Assembly (NCBI RefSeq): GCF_025264685.1
Contig: NZ_CP073721.1
Location: 7,457,501-7,521,500 of the forward strand
Origin: Dactylosporangium roseum
GTDB taxonomy: Bacteria; Actinomycetota; Actinomycetes; Mycobacteriales; Micromonosporaceae
Length of the DNA: 64,000 nt
Direction: 5' to 3'
A model generated the notes under the pieces. The model was given only the letters and a program-made list of their open reading frames with translations, searched no databases and was not told the origin of the DNA. The translations under genes were made by a program, and so were the position numbers. Position 1 is the first letter of the stretch, and each line of letters starts with the position of its first letter. Below are positions 47,062-55,357 of the stretch, piece by piece.

Positions 47062-48413
47062 GCGAGCACGGTACACCCACGGTTTGCGTGGCCAACGCCG
47101 TCGACACCCTGTGGGCGCTGGCGGGCCGGGCGGCCGGGCCTGCCGGGCGCCGGGCCGCCCTGGCCGAGGCGTTCGCCCAACAGGACCAGGCCCTCTTCTG
47201 GCGGCCGACCGACAAGCTGATCATCACCGAGGTGCCGATCGCGGAGCTCGCCTGGCAGTGCGACTTCCTCGGGTTGCCGCAGGTGTCGAACCTGAGCCCG
47301 CGACCACTGACCGGCAACCTGTTCCGCGACATCCTCGCCGACGAGCCGCTGATGCGCGCGCTGCTGGACCACGCGGGCGAGCGCCGCCGCATCCGGCTGA
47401 TCCCACACACCACCACCGCCGAGCTGTGGGACTTCGCCGAGGCCGCCTCCGCGCGGCTCAGCATCGACATCGAGCTGCCGGAGAGCTCCCCCGACCAGCG
47501 GCTGCGCGATCTCGCCGACACCAAGAGCGGCCTGCGGTCGCTGGTGGAGGGCCGCGGTCTGGCGCGCGCCAAGGCCGGCATCGCCGAGGGCGCCGTCTGT
47601 GCCGGGATCGCCGAGGCCGTCGAGGTCGCCGGCCGCATGCTCGCCGAGGGGCGGCCCTGCATCGTGAAGCCGGATCGCGGCGAGGCGAGCGTGGGCCTGC
47701 TCATCGTCCGGACGGCCGCGCAGGCCGCCGAGTTGCCGACCGTGCTGCGGCGCAGCCCGTACTTCGCCCGGGACGAACCGATCGTCGTCGAGGAGTGGGT
47801 GCACGGCGAGGGTGTGGTGTTCCCGTCGGTGGAGTTCGTCGTCGAGGCAGGGCGGGAGCCGTACCTGACGCACGTCTGCCACATGCTGTTCGGCGAACCC
47901 ACGCAGGTGCTCGGCAACGTCACGTCGGCCGAGCTGCGGCTGGAGCCGTGGTACGGCGGCTTCGTCGCCAGCGCCTCGGTGCTCGCCGCGCAACTGCGCG
48001 ACCAGGGGTACCGGGGCCACTTCGGCATCGACGCCGTCGCGCGGCCCGACGGCACGCTCGCCATGCTGGACCTCAACGCTCGCCGCACCGGCTCCACCCA
48101 CCTGCACGACTTCGGGCTGGAGTTCTTCGGCGCCGACTACCAGTCGCGGATGACCATCGGCCACTACGACTACTACGGCCTGCCGCCGGGCGTTTCGCTG
48201 CGGGCCGTCCTCGGCGCGCTCGACGAGGTGGTGTGCGCGCCCCGCGACGGTACGGAAGGGTTCGTGCCGTGTGAGCTGACCGGCCTTGCCACGGGCAGGC
48301 TCAGCAGCATCATCTTCGCGCCGACGCTACGCCGGTTCCATGAGCTGGCCGCGAGAGCCGGTCACCTCCTCCAGTCGATCCGGTCCACACCAGAAAGGGT
48401 TTTGCTGCCGTGA
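47058..48413 (+). CDS. ATP-grasp ligase
   Basis: 451 residues from ATG 47058. The ATP-grasp core is at ~190-390: 'CIVKPDRGEASVGLLIV' (Lys and Gly loop), 'PIVVEEWVHGEGVVFP', 'YRGHFGIDAVARPDGTLAML', 'DLNARRTGSTH' (metal-binding Asp/Asn). The N-terminal ~150 residues form a pre-ATP domain. Such enzymes join a carboxylate, via acyl-phosphate, to an amine or thiol, often making a peptide bond without an NRPS. It could link the ring building block to an amino acid. It overlaps both neighbours by 4 bases. Confidence 0.87.
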   Translation: MSEHGTPTVCVANAVDTLWALAGRAAGPAGRRAALAEAFAQQDQALFWRPTDKLIITEVPIAELAWQCDFLGLPQVSNLSPRPLTGNLFRDILADEPLMRALLDHAGERRRIRLIPHTTTAELWDFAEAASARLSIDIELPESSPDQRLRDLADTKSGLRSLVEGRGLARAKAGIAEGAVCAGIAEAVEVAGRMLAEGRPCIVKPDRGEASVGLLIVRTAAQAAELPTVLRRSPYFARDEPIVVEEWVHGEGVVFPSVEFVVEAGREPYLTHVCHMLFGEPTQVLGNVTSAELRLEPWYGGFVASASVLAAQLRDQGYRGHFGIDAVARPDGTLAMLDLNARRTGSTHLHDFGLEFFGADYQSRMTIGHYDYYGLPPGVSLRAVLGALDEVVCAPRDGTEGFVPCELTGLATGRLSSIIFAPTLRRFHELAARAGHLLQSIRSTPERVLLP

Positions 48414-49285
48414 CCGCAGATCCGTACCAGACGAGGGTCAGCTCCGTGGAGACGCTGCTGCCGCGCCCGGACCCCGTGGTCTTCGGCGAGCACGGCCCGC
48501 TGGAGCCGGAGCAGCTCAAGCGGTACGACACCGACGGCTACCTCGTGCTTGAGGAGCTGTTCGACCGGCAGGTCGTCGGCGAGGCGCTCGGTGAGCTCGA
48601 GCATCTCGTGGCGCTGGAGGGCAACCGCGAGGACCCCCGCTTCATCTGGGAACCCGGTTCCACCCAGCTCAAGTCGATCTTCGAGATCCACCGGATCAGC
48701 GAGTTCTTCCGGCGACTGATCGGCGATACCCGGTTGACCGGCCGCGCGGCGCAGATCCTCGGTTCGGAGGTGTACGTCCACCAGACGCGCGTCAACCTGA
48801 AGCCGGGCTTCGACGGCACGGACTTCTACTGGCACTCCGACTTCGAGACCTGGCACGCGGAGGACGGCATGCCGACGCCGCGCGCGCTCAGCGTCGTGCT
48901 CGCCCTGACCGAGAACTTGCCCATCAACGGCCCGCTGATGGTGATCCCGGGTTCGCATCGCACGTTCGTGTCGTGCACCGGCGAGACACCGGAGGCCAAC
49001 TACCGCACCTCGCTGGTGCGCCAGGAGATCGGCCTGCCGAGCCAGCAGACCCTGAGCCGGCTCGCCGAGCTGGGCGGGGTGGTGCAGTGCCTTGCCCGGC
49101 CCGGCACCGCGATCGTGTTCGACAGCAATCTCATGCACGGGTCCACCGGAAACATCACCCCGTTTCCCCGGCAGAGTTTGTTCGTGGTGTTCAACAGCGT
49201 GGAAAACGCGCTGTCCGAGCCCTTTTCGGCGCCGGCCCGCCGCCCCGAGTTCCTCGCAGCGCGGGACTTCACCCCGCTGGGTTAG
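48410..49285 (+). CDS. Ectoine-hydroxylase-like (EctD/PhyH) Fe(II)/2-oxoglutarate dioxygenase
   Basis: 291 residues from GTG 48410 (GTGA overlap with the ligase stop). It resembles EctD over its full length: 'LEPEQLKRYDTDGYLVLEEL', 'FEIHRISEFFRRLIGD', 'HQTRVNLKPGFDGTDFYWHS', 'DFETWHAEDGMPTPRALS', 'GPLMVIPGSHRTFVSCTGE', 'MHGSTGNITPFPRQS'. Iron ligands are H-S-D in 'YWHSDFE' and the His of 'LMHGS'. EctD hydroxylates ectoine at C5. Together with the EctC-like gene this points to a hydroxylated tetrahydropyrimidine, or a close analogue, as building block. Its TAG stop overlaps the TAA stop of the facing NRPS gene. Confidence 0.88.
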   Translation: MTADPYQTRVSSVETLLPRPDPVVFGEHGPLEPEQLKRYDTDGYLVLEELFDRQVVGEALGELEHLVALEGNREDPRFIWEPGSTQLKSIFEIHRISEFFRRLIGDTRLTGRAAQILGSEVYVHQTRVNLKPGFDGTDFYWHSDFETWHAEDGMPTPRALSVVLALTENLPINGPLMVIPGSHRTFVSCTGETPEANYRTSLVRQEIGLPSQQTLSRLAELGGVVQCLARPGTAIVFDSNLMHGSTGNITPFPRQSLFVVFNSVENALSEPFSAPARRPEFLAARDFTPLG

Positions 49286-50652
49286 CTTCGGCTGTCACGC
49301 TCGTCGAGCAATGCGGTCAGCCACCGCGCGAATTCGGGCGCCTCGAACGGCTCGTCGCTGTCGAACAGGTGCGCGGTGGCGACATGCCCCGAGGTCCGCG
49401 ACCACGCCGCGGTGAGGTCGCGGCGGTCGCCGTGATAGGCGATCACGTCGACCGGGAATGCGGACGGCTCGCAGCGGTGGCCGCCGGCCGTCACCAGGTA
49501 CCACGCCCACGAGTCGACCAGGCCCGCGAACCGCTCGAACCCGTGGTCGGAGGCGAGCGCCGCGGTGTCCAGCAACTCGCGATGCAGGTCCGCGACCATC
49601 GGGCGCATCCGGGCCAGGGCGGCCGCCTGCCGCTGCGGGGAACGCAGTTCCTCGGCCTCGGCGAGGACGAACGCCTCGATCCGCTTCGCGGCGCTCCCCT
49701 CGGCGGCGCTCGCGAACAACTCGTCGAGCAGGAAGAACTCCGGGCCCTTGGCCTTGGCGAGGTCGAATCCCGGCGCGGCCTTGATGGCCAGGAACGTGGC
49801 GATCGTCTCGCCGCGCGCGGCGAGACGGGACGCGATCTCGTAGGCGACGATCGCGCTCGCGCAGTGGCCGCCCAGGTGGTACGGGCCGTGCGGTTGCACC
49901 GCGAGAATCTCGGCGAGGTAGTGCTCGATCAGCTCGTCGAACGAGTCGATCGGCGGCGCGGTGCCGCTGTAGCCGTGCGGGGTGATCGTCAGAAACGGGC
50001 GGTCCGGGTCACTGCGCGACAGCAGACGCAAACCCTGGACGCCCGTGCCCGGATACACGCAGATGAATGGCCGCTTCGGCCCGGCGCCGACTTGCAGCAT
50101 GCAGGTGTGGGGGACCCCGTCCCGGAGCAGTTCGGCGAGGTGTTCGATGGTCGGCCGTTCGAAGAAGTTCTGCATCGGCAGAGCCGCGTCGAACTCGGCT
50201 TCGCACCTGGCCAGCATGAGCACGGCCGCGTGCGACGAGCCGCCGAGGTCAAAGAAGTTCTCGTCCACCTCGATGTCGGTGGCGGGCAGCACCTCGGCCC
50301 ACAGCCCGGCGATGCGGCTCTCCACCGAGTCCGGCAGCAGGCGCAACGAGTGCACCGACGCGGAGATCCAGGACGGCGTCAGCAGCTTGCCGCGGTCCGG
50401 CCGGCCGTCCGCGTCGCGGGGAAGGTGCTCGAGCGGCACCAGCCGGCGCGGAACGCTGTCCCGGGGCAGTTGCTCCAGGAGGAACGCCCGCAGCGACCGG
50501 TAGTCGATCGGCGGTGCGTCCGGCTCCGGCTCCATCCACACCACCAGGCCGTCGTCCCCGCTGATGTCGCTCACCTTCGCCGCGACGGCGTCCCGGACCC
50601 CGCCGAAGCTGGTCACGGTGCGCTCGATCAGGGCCGTGTCGACGCTAGCCAT
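49282..50652 (-). CDS. NRPS terminal protein: A-domain stub, carrier, Cys-type thioesterase
   Basis: 456 residues from ATG 50652, overlapping the end of the upstream NRPS gene by 8 bases. Residues ~1-100 match only the C-terminal subdomain of an adenylation domain ('YRSLRAFLLEQLPRDSVPRR', ending D-G-R-P-D-R-G-K-L); the ATP-binding core is missing. A carrier domain follows (~110-185, 'ENFFDLGGSSHAAVLML'). The rest is a thioesterase: 'GPYHLGGHCASAIVAYEIAS' has Cys in place of the usual Ser (G-H-C-A-S). 'VIAYHGDRRDLTAAW' is near the Asp/His region, but the usual G-x-H is not obvious. It would accept the dipeptide from the C domain upstream and release it. Its carrier must be loaded in trans, most simply by the free adenylation domain. 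Confidence 0.82.
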   Translation of the reverse strand: MASVDTALIERTVTSFGGVRDAVAAKVSDISGDDGLVVWMEPEPDAPPIDYRSLRAFLLEQLPRDSVPRRLVPLEHLPRDADGRPDRGKLLTPSWISASVHSLRLLPDSVESRIAGLWAEVLPATDIEVDENFFDLGGSSHAAVLMLARCEAEFDAALPMQNFFERPTIEHLAELLRDGVPHTCMLQVGAGPKRPFICVYPGTGVQGLRLLSRSDPDRPFLTITPHGYSGTAPPIDSFDELIEHYLAEILAVQPHGPYHLGGHCASAIVAYEIASRLAARGETIATFLAIKAAPGFDLAKAKGPEFFLLDELFASAAEGSAAKRIEAFVLAEAEELRSPQRQAAALARMRPMVADLHRELLDTAALASDHGFERFAGLVDSWAWYLVTAGGHRCEPSAFPVDVIAYHGDRRDLTAAWSRTSGHVATAHLFDSDEPFEAPEFARWLTALLDERDSRS

Positions 50653-53600
50653 GACGGGATCCGTTCGCGAGCGGGCCGAGGGCGACGTCCGGCGCGGCCA
50701 TCGCCCGGTCGAGCAGGTCGAGGTACTGCTCCGCCAGGGCACGCGCGTCCTCGGTGGTGAACAGGGGTTCGCTGTACCGCCAGAGCATGCGCGTGCCGTC
50801 CGGCTCCGGAATCACGATGATGTCGATGTCGAACTTCGCGGCGCCGTTGCTGGGGAACGACACCGACGCTTCGATGCCGTCGCCGAGGTCCAACGTCGTG
50901 TCCGGCCAGTCGTTCATGGAGAAACTGGTCTGGAACACCGGATTCCGCGACCTGTCGTACGGCGTGCGCAGCCGGCTGGCCACGAGCGCGAACGGGATCT
51001 CCTGATTGTCCATGCCGGCCGCCAGCCGGTGGGTCACCTCCCGGCACAGCCGCTCGAAGGTGCTCGACCGCCAGCCGGGGAAGCCCCACGCACAGGTGTT
51101 GACGAACATTCCCACGGTACGCTCGACGCCCGCCAGACGACGATTCCGCAGCGCCCCGCCGATGATCGGGCTCGGCGCATCGCAGACATGGCCGATGAGC
51201 GCCACGTACGCCGCCTTGAGCACCGCGAACGGGGTGGCGCCGGCGCGCTGGGCGAACGTGTCCACTCGGTGCTGGAGATCGGCGGGCAGGACCAGCTCGT
51301 GCGTGTCGCCGCGGTACGGGAACCGGGGCTCCCGCCGTGATTCGAACGGCCACCGCAGCGGCTCGTCCACGGAGCCGAGTTCGTCGAGCCAGTGGTCGAT
51401 CTGCTGCTTGGCCTGCGGGCCGCGGACCCACTCGGCCTGCCAGCGGCAGTAGTCCGCATAGGACGTCCGGTCGCTGCCGAGATCTGGAGTCCGCCCAGCG
51501 CCCAGACTGGTGTACGCCTTCGAGATGCCGTGCAGCACCATCCACAACGACCATCCGTCGTGCGGGAAATGGTGCTCCACCTGTGCCAGCACGTGATCGT
51601 CCTCGCCCCGGCGGATGAGCGTCCACCGGATCAGGGGCTCGCGCTCCAGGTCGAAGACGTGCCGTCCGGCCTGGCGCACGATCTCGTCCACGCCGGAGGA
51701 TGCCTCGACGAACTCGAAGCTCACCTCGGACTCGTCGCGCACCCACTGCTCCAGCGCACCGTCGGCGTTGGCCAGATATCTGGTCCGCAGGGCCGGATGC
51801 CTCGCGGTGACCGCCGTGAGCGCCTCGCGGAACCGGGCCCGGTCGAGCGGCCCGCGGATGTCCACGCGAGCGATGCAGTTGTAGCCCACGGTGCCCGGAT
51901 CCATCTGCTCGATGTACCAGATCACCTCCTGCTGCAACGCCAGCGGTGCGGGATCGTCGTCGTGCCCCGAGATCGGCTGGGCCGCGAGGGCGAGCGGCTC
52001 GGTGTCGGTGACGTGGCCGATGCGCGCGGCGAGCGCCCTCGGGGTCCCGGCCTCGTAGACGGCCGCGACGGGCAGGTGAACGTCGTAGACGTCGGAGAGG
52101 CGGGCGGCGAGCCGCCCGGCGAGGAGCGACGTGCCGCCCGAGGCGAAGAAGTCGTCGCGCGCGCCGAGCCTGCGGCCGAACACCTCCGACCAGAGGCCGG
52201 TCATCCGCGCGACCGCCTCGTCGTCTTCCGCAGCCTCTTCCCCGGCCTCGACGCGTGGCGTCGCGGTCAGCAGGCCGGTCAGCGCCGCCCGGTCCACCTT
52301 GCCGGTGCCGGCCACCGGCAGGGTGTCCACCACCCGCACCAGGCTGGGGACCGCGTACTGCGGCAGATGCGCCCGCAGGTGCCCGCGCAGCGTCCCCTCC
52401 GAGAGCGATGCCTCGGCGCGGACCACCATGCCCAGGTCCGGCTCCTTCGGGTCCCCGTAGGTCATGGCGAACGCCTCATGCACGCCGGGGAGCTCACGGG
52501 CGGCCTGTTCGATCTCGCCGAGCTCGATGCGATACCCGTGGATCTTCACCTGCCGGTCGAGGCGCCCCAGGAACTCCACCCAGCCGTCGGCCGTCCACTT
52601 CGCCCGGTCGCCGGTGCGGTACATGCGTGCGTCGGGTCCGGACCACCACGGGTCGGGCAGGAAGCGCTGCCGCGTCAGCTCGGCGTCGTTGAGGTACCCG
52701 GCCGCGACGCAGGTGCCGGCGATGTGGAGCTCACCCGGCTCGCCGACCTCGCACGGGCTGCCGTCCTCGCGCAGCACGTAGTAGCGGGCATTGTCCATCG
52801 GATGGCCGTAGGGGATGCTCGCCCAGTGCGGTTCGATGCCGGAGACGACGAAGTCGTTCGACCACACGCACGCCTCCGTCGCGCCACCCAGCGCCACCAG
52901 CGTGGCCCTCGGAAACTCCCGGGCCACACTGGCGTGGGTGCTCAACGGGACCCAGTCGCCGCTCAGGAAGACCCGCCGCATCCGGTCGCGCCCGGCCGGC
53001 GGGCGCCGGCGCAGGAACGGCAGCAGCGCGGTGAACGCCGCGGGCGCCGAGTTCCAGAGCGTGACGCCGTGGTCCAGCAACGTGTCCACGACCGACTCTG
53101 GCTCGGCCAGGCGCGCACTCGGCTGCAGCAGGATGCTGCCGCCGGCCGCGAGGACGCCGAAAATGTCGTAGACGGAAAGGTCGAAGGTCAGCGCCGCCAT
53201 CTGGAGCACGACGTCGTCGGGGGTCACCTCGTGGCGGCGGTTGAACCACCGCACGAGGTTGACGACGCTGCGATGGGTGACCGCGACGAGCTTCGGCTCC
53301 CCCGTCGACCCGGACGTGGTGATGACATAGGCCAGATCGCCGGCGTCCGGGCGCGGCAAGGCGACGCTCTCGCCGCCGGACAGGTCGGTCGATCGCAGCG
53401 GCCGTTCACCCGATCCCAGGGGCGGCGAAGGCCGTTGTGCGGCGACGGTTTCCGGCACTGTGATGAGCACGTCGTAGCGGTGCCGCAGCGGACTGTCCAG
53501 CGCTGTGCCGTCACGCGGGCACACCCGCACGTCGAGGCCCGGATACTGCTGCCGCAGGGCCTCCCACCACCGGCGCGGCAGGCGCAGGCTGCCGGGGAAC

Positions 53601-54613
53601 TGCCCGGACGACGGCTCGACGAGGTCGGCGATGACCAGCGTGGCGCCCGGTCTCAGCGCGGTCAGCAGGTCATGCAGCACGCCGCGCAGATAGTCCGGCC
53701 CGGGGAAGTACTGCACCACGCTGGACAGCAGGACGACGCCCACGTCGTCCATCGCCGCGATGTGCGGCGTCATCTCGTGCGCGTAGGCCGCGACCGTGCT
53801 CACCGGCAGGCCGCGATCGCGCGAATACGCCTCGAGCCTGCTCATCGCCCCGGCCGCGGGGTCGCTCGCCAGCAGCCGCGACACGCGGGGCGCCAGCTCG
53901 CGGGCGATCAGGCCGCTGCCCGTCCCGATCTCCACCACCGCATCGCCGGCGCGATAGTGGTCCATGACGAGGCCGCGGACATGGGTGGCGTAGTCGCCGA
54001 CCTGACGGGCGTCGTAACGGAAGCCGTCGCGGTCGAGGTTGAATCCCGCCGCCTCGAGCGGATCGGCGAACGCCGTGATGCTTTCCCACGTCCGTGCGAT
54101 TTCGGGATCGACCGCGGCCTCACCCGTCCGCTGCGCCGATCCGGTCACCAGGACGTGCCGGATCGCCGGGACCTCGTAGGCCAACTCGAACCCGGTCCGG
54201 GTGAACTCTTCAGCAACGATCAGGGTTTCGACGGCCAGCGACTCGATCACGGCGACGGCACGGCTGACGGGCCAGCGCCCGTCCAGCGGAACGTAGAACG
54301 CCCCGCACCGCACCACCGCGATGATCGCCGCGATCGAACCAGGCAGGTGGTCACCGAGGATCGCAACCGGTTTGCCGGGCCCGGCGCCCAGGGCCGCGAG
54401 CGCCTGTGCCAGCCGGACGGTTTCGGCGCGCAGCGCACCGTGGCTGCGCACGACACCCTCGGTGTCGCGGAGCGCGGGCAGGTCGCCGAACCGGTCCGCC
54501 GCCGCGTCGAGCAGCTCGGTCAGCACGGTCTCACGATCGAATTCGACCTCGGTGCGGTTGGCCGCCGCAATCAGTTCCGGAAATGTATCGGCACGCGCTG
54601 GATGAATACTCAA
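50645..54613 (-). CDS. NRPS: adenylation domain interrupted by methyltransferase, carrier, condensation
   Basis: 1322 residues from TTG 54613, which has GGGGGAA 6 bases upstream; ATG 54640 is in frame but lacks a site. Order: A-domain N part with a2 'AIIAVVRCGAFYVPLDGRWP'; inserted methyltransferase (~190-380, SAM motif 'VVEIGTGSGLIARELAP', 'VGVVLLSSVVQYFPGPDYL'); A-domain rest with a3 'LAYVITTSGSTGEPKLVAV', a4 'LTFDLSVYDIFG', a5 'ALGGATEACVWSN', a8 'GRLDRQVKIHGYRIELGEIE', a10 'GTGKVDRAAL'; carrier 'FFASGGTSLLAG'; condensation domain with intact 'HHFPHDGWS'. The pocket read by eye is D-L-Y-N-F-S-L-V-W, close to the cysteine code DLYNLSLIWK. Insertions at a2-a3 in TioN and KtzH methylate side chains, so S-methylcysteine is a plausible first unit. 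Confidence 0.87.
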   Translation of the reverse strand: MSIHPARADTFPELIAAANRTEVEFDRETVLTELLDAAADRFGDLPALRDTEGVVRSHGALRAETVRLAQALAALGAGPGKPVAILGDHLPGSIAAIIAVVRCGAFYVPLDGRWPVSRAVAVIESLAVETLIVAEEFTRTGFELAYEVPAIRHVLVTGSAQRTGEAAVDPEIARTWESITAFADPLEAAGFNLDRDGFRYDARQVGDYATHVRGLVMDHYRAGDAVVEIGTGSGLIARELAPRVSRLLASDPAAGAMSRLEAYSRDRGLPVSTVAAYAHEMTPHIAAMDDVGVVLLSSVVQYFPGPDYLRGVLHDLLTALRPGATLVIADLVEPSSGQFPGSLRLPRRWWEALRQQYPGLDVRVCPRDGTALDSPLRHRYDVLITVPETVAAQRPSPPLGSGERPLRSTDLSGGESVALPRPDAGDLAYVITTSGSTGEPKLVAVTHRSVVNLVRWFNRRHEVTPDDVVLQMAALTFDLSVYDIFGVLAAGGSILLQPSARLAEPESVVDTLLDHGVTLWNSAPAAFTALLPFLRRRPPAGRDRMRRVFLSGDWVPLSTHASVAREFPRATLVALGGATEACVWSNDFVVSGIEPHWASIPYGHPMDNARYYVLREDGSPCEVGEPGELHIAGTCVAAGYLNDAELTRQRFLPDPWWSGPDARMYRTGDRAKWTADGWVEFLGRLDRQVKIHGYRIELGEIEQAARELPGVHEAFAMTYGDPKEPDLGMVVRAEASLSEGTLRGHLRAHLPQYAVPSLVRVVDTLPVAGTGKVDRAALTGLLTATPRVEAGEEAAEDDEAVARMTGLWSEVFGRRLGARDDFFASGGTSLLAGRLAARLSDVYDVHLPVAAVYEAGTPRALAARIGHVTDTEPLALAAQPISGHDDDPAPLALQQEVIWYIEQMDPGTVGYNCIARVDIRGPLDRARFREALTAVTARHPALRTRYLANADGALEQWVRDESEVSFEFVEASSGVDEIVRQAGRHVFDLEREPLIRWTLIRRGEDDHVLAQVEHHFPHDGWSLWMVLHGISKAYTSLGAGRTPDLGSDRTSYADYCRWQAEWVRGPQAKQQIDHWLDELGSVDEPLRWPFESRREPRFPYRGDTHELVLPADLQHRVDTFAQRAGATPFAVLKAAYVALIGHVCDAPSPIIGGALRNRRLAGVERTVGMFVNTCAWGFPGWRSSTFERLCREVTHRLAAGMDNQEIPFALVASRLRTPYDRSRNPVFQTSFSMNDWPDTTLDLGDGIEASVSFPSNGAAKFDIDIIVIPEPDGTRMLWRYSEPLFTTEDARALAEQYLDLLDRAMAAPDVALGPLANGSRHG

Positions 54614-54720
54614 CCGTTCCCCCGTTCCCGTGGCGTGCATATATCGACGGGCTTCGTCAGGCTAGAACCGCACCAACGGACTGTCAAGCTCATGAATTTC
54701 GGTCTATTTCGCGACTGATA

Positions 54721-54764
54721 TTGTGATCTCGTGAGTTCGACTGTTGTGATCTCGTGAGTTCGAC
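54721..54764. repeat. Tandem 21-base duplication creating an 8-codon upstream frame
   Basis: TTGTGATCTCGTGAG plus TTCGAC occurs at 54721-54741 and again at 54744-54764 (23-base period). The second copy contains the GTG start of the DUF1989 gene (54754). The first copy contains a GTG (54731) opening an 8-codon frame whose TGA (54755-54757) overlaps that start. It lies in the divergent promoter region between this gene and the NRPS gene, and could affect translation or be two regulator sites. Confidence 0.8.
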
Positions 54765-55353
54765 GCTGATACCACCGAGCTGCGGCAGGGCGATCGCCGT
54801 GCGCGCGGGCGGCCTCGTCGAAGTCGTCGACGTGGAGGGAAGTCAGGTCGGCGATCTGTGGGCCATAGACGTCGCCGACCCACGGCGATGGCTGTCCACC
54901 AGCCACACCCGGGACACCCTCGAGCAGCTCTTCCCGCGCGTCGGTCAGAGCTTCGTCGACCAGCGGTATCAGCCGATCCTGGAGCTGGTCGCCGACACCT
55001 CGCCGGGACTCCACGACATGCTCTTCCCCGCCTGCAATCCGGCGCTGTACGCCCGGGAAGGCTCGCCGCAGCATCCGAACTGCGCCGACAACTTCGTCGC
55101 CGCCGCCGGGCAGGCCGGGGTCACCCTGCCCGCGGTACCGGATCCGGTCAACCTCTTCCAGAACTCGGCGCCCGACGCCGACGGGCGCATCGCCGTGCAC
55201 GCGGCGATCACCCGCCCCGGCGATCGCGTCCGGCTGCGCGCCCTGCGTGACATCACGCTCGTGCTCACCGCCTGCGCGGTGGATTTCTGGCCGACCAACG
55301 GCGAGCGATGCACCAGCCTTCGCCTCGACCAGCTCGACGGCGACGGCAACTAG
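54754..55353 (+). CDS. DUF1989 (urea-carboxylase-associated family) protein
   Basis: 199 residues from GTG 54754; no purine-rich ribosome site, so the start may be leaderless or coupled to the short upstream frame. The sequence has the family's order: 'AIAVRAGGLVEVVDVEGSQV', 'GDLWAIDVADPRRWLSTSHT', 'MLFPACNPALYAREG', 'DPVNLFQN', 'GDRVRLRALRDITLVLTAC'. DUF1989 proteins are found with urea carboxylase and other guanidine/urea-metabolism genes; some have amidine or carboxamide substrates, but the chemistry is not generally established. Next to an NRPS and creatininase-type enzyme it may act on a nitrogen-rich precursor. It ends 4 bases from the facing MFS gene's stop. Confidence 0.8.
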   Translation: MSSTLIPPSCGRAIAVRAGGLVEVVDVEGSQVGDLWAIDVADPRRWLSTSHTRDTLEQLFPRVGQSFVDQRYQPILELVADTSPGLHDMLFPACNPALYAREGSPQHPNCADNFVAAAGQAGVTLPAVPDPVNLFQNSAPDADGRIAVHAAITRPGDRVRLRALRDITLVLTACAVDFWPTNGERCTSLRLDQLDGDGN

Positions 55354-55357
55354 CGCA

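Noticed and set aside
44441..49285. A standard ectoine/hydroxyectoine operon
   Set aside because: EctA and EctB genes are missing and five unrelated enzyme genes or NRPS parts separate or surround the two ectoine-type genes.
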